Below are positions 60,720-64,000 of a DNA stretch of 64,000 nt, piece by piece (position 1 is the stretch's first letter; the number at the start of each line of letters is the position of its first letter). This DNA is from Firmicutes bacterium UBA5201 (lineage in GTDB: Bacteria; Bacillota; Clostridia; Peptostreptococcales; Acidaminobacteraceae), in the NCBI GenBank assembly GCA_002412775.1, contig DHVT01000025.1, positions 62,001 through 126,000 of the forward strand. Direction: 5' to 3'. The notes beneath the pieces were generated by a model. It worked only from the letters and a program-made list of their open reading frames with translations, was not told where the DNA came from and searched no databases. The translations under genes were made by a program, and so were the position numbers.

Positions 60720-60769
60720 TTTACACGGATTTAACATAGAGCATATTTGTCTATAACATGATGGTGTTA
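60720..60769 (+). promoter_or_regulatory. PhoP box upstream of pstS
   Basis: Hexamers related to TT(A/T)ACA repeat every 11 bases: TTTACA (60720), TTAACA (60731), CATATT (60742), ATAACA (60753), and a weak GTGTTA (60764). This is the direct-repeat layout bound by PhoP dimers in Bacillus. Confidence 0.75.
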
Positions 60770-60837
60770 AAGTAAGTTTGTAAGACAGATTGAAGCAGTA
60801 CCTAAAAAAAGCAAAACTATAATGGAGGAACTTTTAA

Positions 60838-61872
60838 ATGAAGAATATGAAAATTTTTGGTTTGGTTATGTTGATGGCAATCATGGTATTTACGCTAGCC
60901 GCATGTGGTTCAAAAACAGAAGATGTGGCTCCGGTAGCGGCAACCCAGACACCTGGTGAAACATCAACAGAAGCACCGGCGGATGAGAAGGTTGAACTCA
61001 AAGGTCAAGTCATAGTGGATGGTTCAGGAACAGTTTACCCGCTTATGGCACATATCGCAGAAGAATACATGGTCAACGAGCAAAACGGTGTAAGTGTACA
61101 AGTCGGTAGAGCAGGATCAAGTGCGGGTCTTAAGAAATTCATTCCAGGCGAACTTGACTTTGCAGATGCATCAAGAGCAATCAAGGATGAAGAAATCGCA
61201 GGACTTAAAGAAAATGGTCTCGAGTATGGCGTAGATGTGTATGAATTCAAATTGGCTCTTGACGGACTTACAATGGTCATCAGCAAGGACAACACATGGG
61301 CAACTGAAATGACAAAAGAGGAAATCATCGATATGTATCTTTCAAAAACATACAGAGATGACGATAAGGTTCTTTGGTCAGACATCAGAGCGGATTGGCC
61401 AAGTGAGGAAATCAAATTTTACGGACCGAATGAGAACCACGGTACTTACGAGTTCTTTTACGAAGTCATCTTAAATAAACAGGACATGGTCGCTACAGCA
61501 AACTTGCAACAAGAGTATTCAACACTTGTGGACCTTGTATCCAAGGACAAAAATGCAATCGCATTCTTCGGATTCGGTTACTATGTGAACAACCAAGACA
61601 AATTGCAAGCGGTTAAAATCGATTTTGGTAACGGACCAGTCGCACCCGAACTTGCGACAATCGGTGAAGATCTTGCTTATGCCGGATTCACAAGACCGGT
61701 ATTCACATACCTCAATGTGAAATATGCAAAAGAAAAACCTGAAGTTCTTGATTATGCAATGTATGTGGTATCACCAGACGGCGCTGCCAGACTCGCTGGA
61801 GCAAATGGTTTCGCACCACTTCCTGCGGCAACTTACGAAGCATACGCCAAGCAGCTTGAAGCTTTGAAATAA
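60838..61872 (+). CDS. pstS: Phosphate ABC transporter substrate-binding lipoprotein
   Basis: High-affinity extracellular phosphate-binding protein, 344 residues. The signal ends in VFTLAAC (lipobox Cys23), followed by a Thr/Pro/Ala-rich linker. The mature domain has the phosphate-site segments VDGSGTVYPLM, GRAGSSAGLKKF, DFADASRAIKDEE and NENHGTYEFF. GGAGGAAC lies 9 bases before ATG. It is controlled by the PhoP box upstream. A hairpin downstream likely gives it more mRNA than pstCA. Confidence 0.95.
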   Translation: MKNMKIFGLVMLMAIMVFTLAACGSKTEDVAPVAATQTPGETSTEAPADEKVELKGQVIVDGSGTVYPLMAHIAEEYMVNEQNGVSVQVGRAGSSAGLKKFIPGELDFADASRAIKDEEIAGLKENGLEYGVDVYEFKLALDGLTMVISKDNTWATEMTKEEIIDMYLSKTYRDDDKVLWSDIRADWPSEEIKFYGPNENHGTYEFFYEVILNKQDMVATANLQQEYSTLVDLVSKDKNAIAFFGFGYYVNNQDKLQAVKIDFGNGPVAPELATIGEDLAYAGFTRPVFTYLNVKYAKEKPEVLDYAMYVVSPDGAARLAGANGFAPLPAATYEAYAKQLEALK

Positions 61873-61882
61873 ATAAAGGTGT

Positions 61883-61920
61883 CATCAAGATGAGAAGCGG
61901 ATACGTTTCTCATCTTGATG
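61883..61920 (+). other. Hairpin between pstS and pstC
   Basis: Perfect 14-bp stem (61883-61896 with 61907-61920), 10-nt loop, no T run. Probably an mRNA-stabilising or processing hairpin that favours pstS. Confidence 0.7.
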
Positions 61921-61949
61921 CTGTCTAAAACTTGAAGGGGATGAAAACA

Positions 61950-62882
61950 TTGGAAAACAAAAAAGCATTGGACATCAGAGAAACCATACAGAATAACATG
62001 AAAAGAAAAAGAAACACAACCGATCAGATCATGCCGTTATTTTTTTTGCTGACAGCATCCATTTCAATTTTTACGACAGCCGGCATCATACTGATTTTGA
62101 TCACGGACAGCATCAAATTTTTCAGGGAAGTGTCATTTGCTGAGTTTTTCAGCACAAAACTCGCTCCACTCAATGCGAACAATCCTTCATTTGGCATATT
62201 GCCTCTGATCAACGGCACTGTTTTGACTTCGCTTATAGCCATGTTGGTTGCTATCCCTGTTGGATTGACTGCAGCCATATTTTTAAGTGAGTTCGCATCG
62301 GATAGGATGCGCAAGACACTCAAACCTATGATGGAGGTATTGGCAGGCATACCGACGATAGTGTATGGTTTCTTTGCATACTCTTTCGTAACACCACTAT
62401 TGATGAAAATCATACCTACGCTTGGAGCTAAAAACGTCATAAGTCCGGGAATCGTCATGGGCATTATGATAATTCCCATGGTTGCGTCCCTTTCGGAAGA
62501 TGCAATGAACGCAGTCCCCAAAACGATGAGGGAAGGGGCGTTCGGACTGGGATCGACAAAACTTGAAGTGACACTGAAAGTGGTTCTTCCTGCTGCAGTA
62601 TCTGGAATCATGTCTTCTTTCGTTCTCGCGATTTCCAGGGCAATCGGAGAAACCATGATTGTTGCCATAGCCAGCGGCAGCTCAAAAGCGTTCTCGTTTG
62701 ACATCACACAGTCCATGCAGACCATGACAGCATACATCGTCGAGTTTACCAGTGGTGACGCCGGTAGCGGTACTACTGGATATTACAGTCTTTATGCGGT
62801 GGGTTTGCTTTTGTTTGGATTTACTATGATCATGAACTTGATTGCTCAGTATATTTCCCATAAATACAGGGAGGAATATTAA
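61950..62882 (+). CDS. pstC: Phosphate ABC transporter permease PstC
   Basis: Inner-membrane permease of about 310 residues with six helices: TM1 about 32-57, PNVSLIPL-type regions, and the coupling motif EDAMNAVPKTMREGAFGLGSTKLEVTLKVVLPAAVSGI, then AISRAIGETMIVAIASG. Start choice: TTG at 61950 has GAAGGGG 9 bases upstream, whereas ATG 61941 touches that site; TTG 61932 precedes it. The C-terminus is followed by pstA after one base. Confidence 0.92.
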   Translation: MENKKALDIRETIQNNMKRKRNTTDQIMPLFFLLTASISIFTTAGIILILITDSIKFFREVSFAEFFSTKLAPLNANNPSFGILPLINGTVLTSLIAMLVAIPVGLTAAIFLSEFASDRMRKTLKPMMEVLAGIPTIVYGFFAYSFVTPLLMKIIPTLGAKNVISPGIVMGIMIIPMVASLSEDAMNAVPKTMREGAFGLGSTKLEVTLKVVLPAAVSGIMSSFVLAISRAIGETMIVAIASGSSKAFSFDITQSMQTMTAYIVEFTSGDAGSGTTGYYSLYAVGLLLFGFTMIMNLIAQYISHKYREEY

Positions 62883-62883
62883 A

Positions 62884-63771
62884 ATGAATTCACCTATAAA
62901 ATTTGAAATAGACAAAAAAAGAATCAAGAGACGCATCAGCCTGAATAATGCATCGAAGTATATTTTTTCACTTTCGACTGTTTTCGCGTTGATTGTTCTC
63001 GCCATCTTATTATATAGAATCGGGGTTCAAAGCATTGGTTGGCTCGACTGGGATTTCTTAACCGGCAACTTGTCCATTTTTCCTGAAAAAGCGGGGATCA
63101 AAGGTGCCATCATTGGTTCTGTGGGATTGATGGTTGTAGTAATTCCAGTGACGCTTGTGCTTGGTGTTTCCACAGCCATTTACCTTGAAGAATATGCTAA
63201 AAAAGGGAAAATACAGCGTTTTATCCAAATCAACATTTCAAATTTGGCCAGTGTCCCGTCAGTAATTTTCGGATTGTTGGGGCTTGCCGTCTTTGGAAGG
63301 TTTTTTGGTCTCGGCTCCAGTATACTGGCTGGCGGTCTGACACTTTCACTTCTTGTGCTTCCCGTTGTAGTAGTGGCGAGTCAAGAGGCACTCAAGGCCG
63401 TGCCTGGATTTTTACGCGAAGCCTCCTATGCGATGGGTGCCAACAGGTGGACCACCATCAGGAAAGTTGTGATTCCCGTTGCTCTACCCGGAATTCTCAC
63501 AGGGACCATATTGGCCATATCGAGAGCAATCGGAGAGACTGCTCCGCTGGTCGTCCTCGGCATTCCAACGTTGATCCTCAGAGTGCCTACATCCATCATG
63601 GATGATTTCACCGCACTGCCGATTCAGGTGTATTATTGGACGCTGGACACCGTGCTCACCGCAGAATATGCGAATCTTGCAGCGGCGACAATTATCGTTC
63701 TACTGTTGACACTTTTTGCGATGAACTCATTGGCAATCATAATAAGAAACAAATTTCAAAGAAATTTCTAG
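62884..63771 (+). CDS. pstA: Phosphate ABC transporter permease PstA
   Basis: The second permease subunit, 295 residues, six helices. Coupling motif: SQEALKAVPGFLREASYAMGANRWTTIRKVVIPVALPGI, then AISRAIGETAPLVVLG, typical of PstA. ATG 62884 has GGGAGG 9 bases upstream, inside the end of pstC, so the two are translated together. pstB begins 17 bases downstream. Confidence 0.93.
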   Translation: MNSPIKFEIDKKRIKRRISLNNASKYIFSLSTVFALIVLAILLYRIGVQSIGWLDWDFLTGNLSIFPEKAGIKGAIIGSVGLMVVVIPVTLVLGVSTAIYLEEYAKKGKIQRFIQINISNLASVPSVIFGLLGLAVFGRFFGLGSSILAGGLTLSLLVLPVVVVASQEALKAVPGFLREASYAMGANRWTTIRKVVIPVALPGILTGTILAISRAIGETAPLVVLGIPTLILRVPTSIMDDFTALPIQVYYWTLDTVLTAEYANLAAATIIVLLLTLFAMNSLAIIIRNKFQRNF

Positions 63772-63788
63772 AGGGAGGATCACAATAA

Positions 63789-64000
63789 ATGAATGAAAAT
63801 GAAAGTATGACTCCAAATGGCATTGTGTATGATGTGAGGGGACTTAATCTATGGTATGGAAATGTTAAGGCGCTTCAGGATATCCACCTGAAAATCGCAA
63901 AAAACGAAGTCACGGCAATCATAGGTCCCTCCGGATGTGGAAAATCCACATTCATAAAAACACTCAATAGAATGATCGAAAACATTCCAAGTGTTCGGAC
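63789..64000 (+). CDS. pstB: Phosphate ABC transporter ATPase PstB, N-terminal part (cut by window end)
   Basis: ATG 63789 follows GGGAGG by 10 bases. Seventy codons are visible before the window ends: VRGLNLWYGNVKALQDIHLKI, then the Walker A motif GPSGCGKST and FIKTLNRMIENIPSV, which is characteristic of PstB. The remainder of the ATPase lies outside the window. Confidence 0.93.
   Translation, partial: MNENESMTPNGIVYDVRGLNLWYGNVKALQDIHLKIAKNEVTAIIGPSGCGKSTFIKTLNRMIENIPSVR

Noticed and set aside
62024..62737. Antisense open frame of 237 codons over pstC
   Set aside because: It mirrors a membrane-protein gene, which often leaves an open, hydrophobic opposite frame. No ribosome site or promoter is visible, and pstC motifs are convincing.
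1..64000. CRISPR arrays, insertion sequences, prophage or integration sites
   Set aside because: I saw no regularly spaced repeats, transposase or integrase genes, phage structural genes or duplicated tRNA ends; the single tRNA-Val is intact and flanked by terminators.

Overview
The window looks like chromosomal DNA of a low-GC Gram-positive anaerobe (Firmicutes, probably Clostridia). Evidence: strong GGAGG-type ribosome sites, consensus sigma-A promoters, a leucine T-box leader, a cobalamin riboswitch with intrinsic terminator, a BirA-type operator, lipobox lipoproteins, rubredoxin, and a Bacillus-type PhoP box with 11-bp repeats. A perfect Fur box over a Mn-type superoxide dismutase suggests some oxygen tolerance. 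I cannot name the genus. I see no insertion sequence, prophage, CRISPR array or clear pseudogene. Only the first and last genes are cut, by the window edges.

Layout. 1-5964: 3' part of a cyclic beta-1,2-glucan synthase-like protein (glycoamylase-like plus GH94 domains). 6065-6139: tRNA-Val(GAC). 6249-10079: PRPP synthetase, a PAS/SpoIIE-phosphatase regulator, a flavin reductase-like protein and a duplicated UPF0180-like protein. 10109-12800: T-box and leuS. 12883-17095: copper chaperone and a two-gene RND efflux system. 17184-22344: metal and oxidative-stress block (Dps-like thioferritin, YibE/F, ZupT, an unknown membrane protein, Fur-controlled superoxide dismutase, DUF2177, exonuclease III). 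22465-27400: DUF4250, DUF418, an operon of cobalamin adenosyltransferase, an ADP-ribosylglycohydrolase-like protein and a metallophosphoesterase, then rubredoxin coupled to an unknown protein. 27445-30729: bioY divergent from ndk-trkH-trkA. 30846-33110: aminotransferase and two Nudix hydrolases.

33189-45199 is a sugar sensing and uptake region. A LacI regulator, a membrane-anchored binding protein, a LytS/YesM-type kinase, an AraC-type response regulator and a XylF-like lipoprotein form one tightly overlapping operon. It is followed by mglBAC and a GH42 beta-galactosidase. The same GTAAA-N2-TTTAC operator lies at the lacI promoter and just downstream of the mglB promoter, and direct repeats abut the mglB -35. 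This predicts dual control: cytoplasmic repression plus extracellular sensing through a two-component system.

45342-58056 is mostly housekeeping and transport: nitronate monooxygenase-like protein, a short orphan transcription unit, rsgA, ilvE, glycerophosphodiesterase, riboswitch-controlled cobT, an aminotransferase, an MGDG-synthase-like glycosyltransferase, an ECF S component divergent from a MocR regulator, an acyl-ACP thioesterase and a MATE exporter. 58187-64000: phoPR followed by pstSCA and the start of pstB, with Pho-box repeats upstream of pstS and probably of phoP. Stretches over 300 bases without a conventional gene are 10080-10391 (T-box leader), 46413-46746 (short transcription unit) and 50864-51227 (cobalamin riboswitch plus two promoters).
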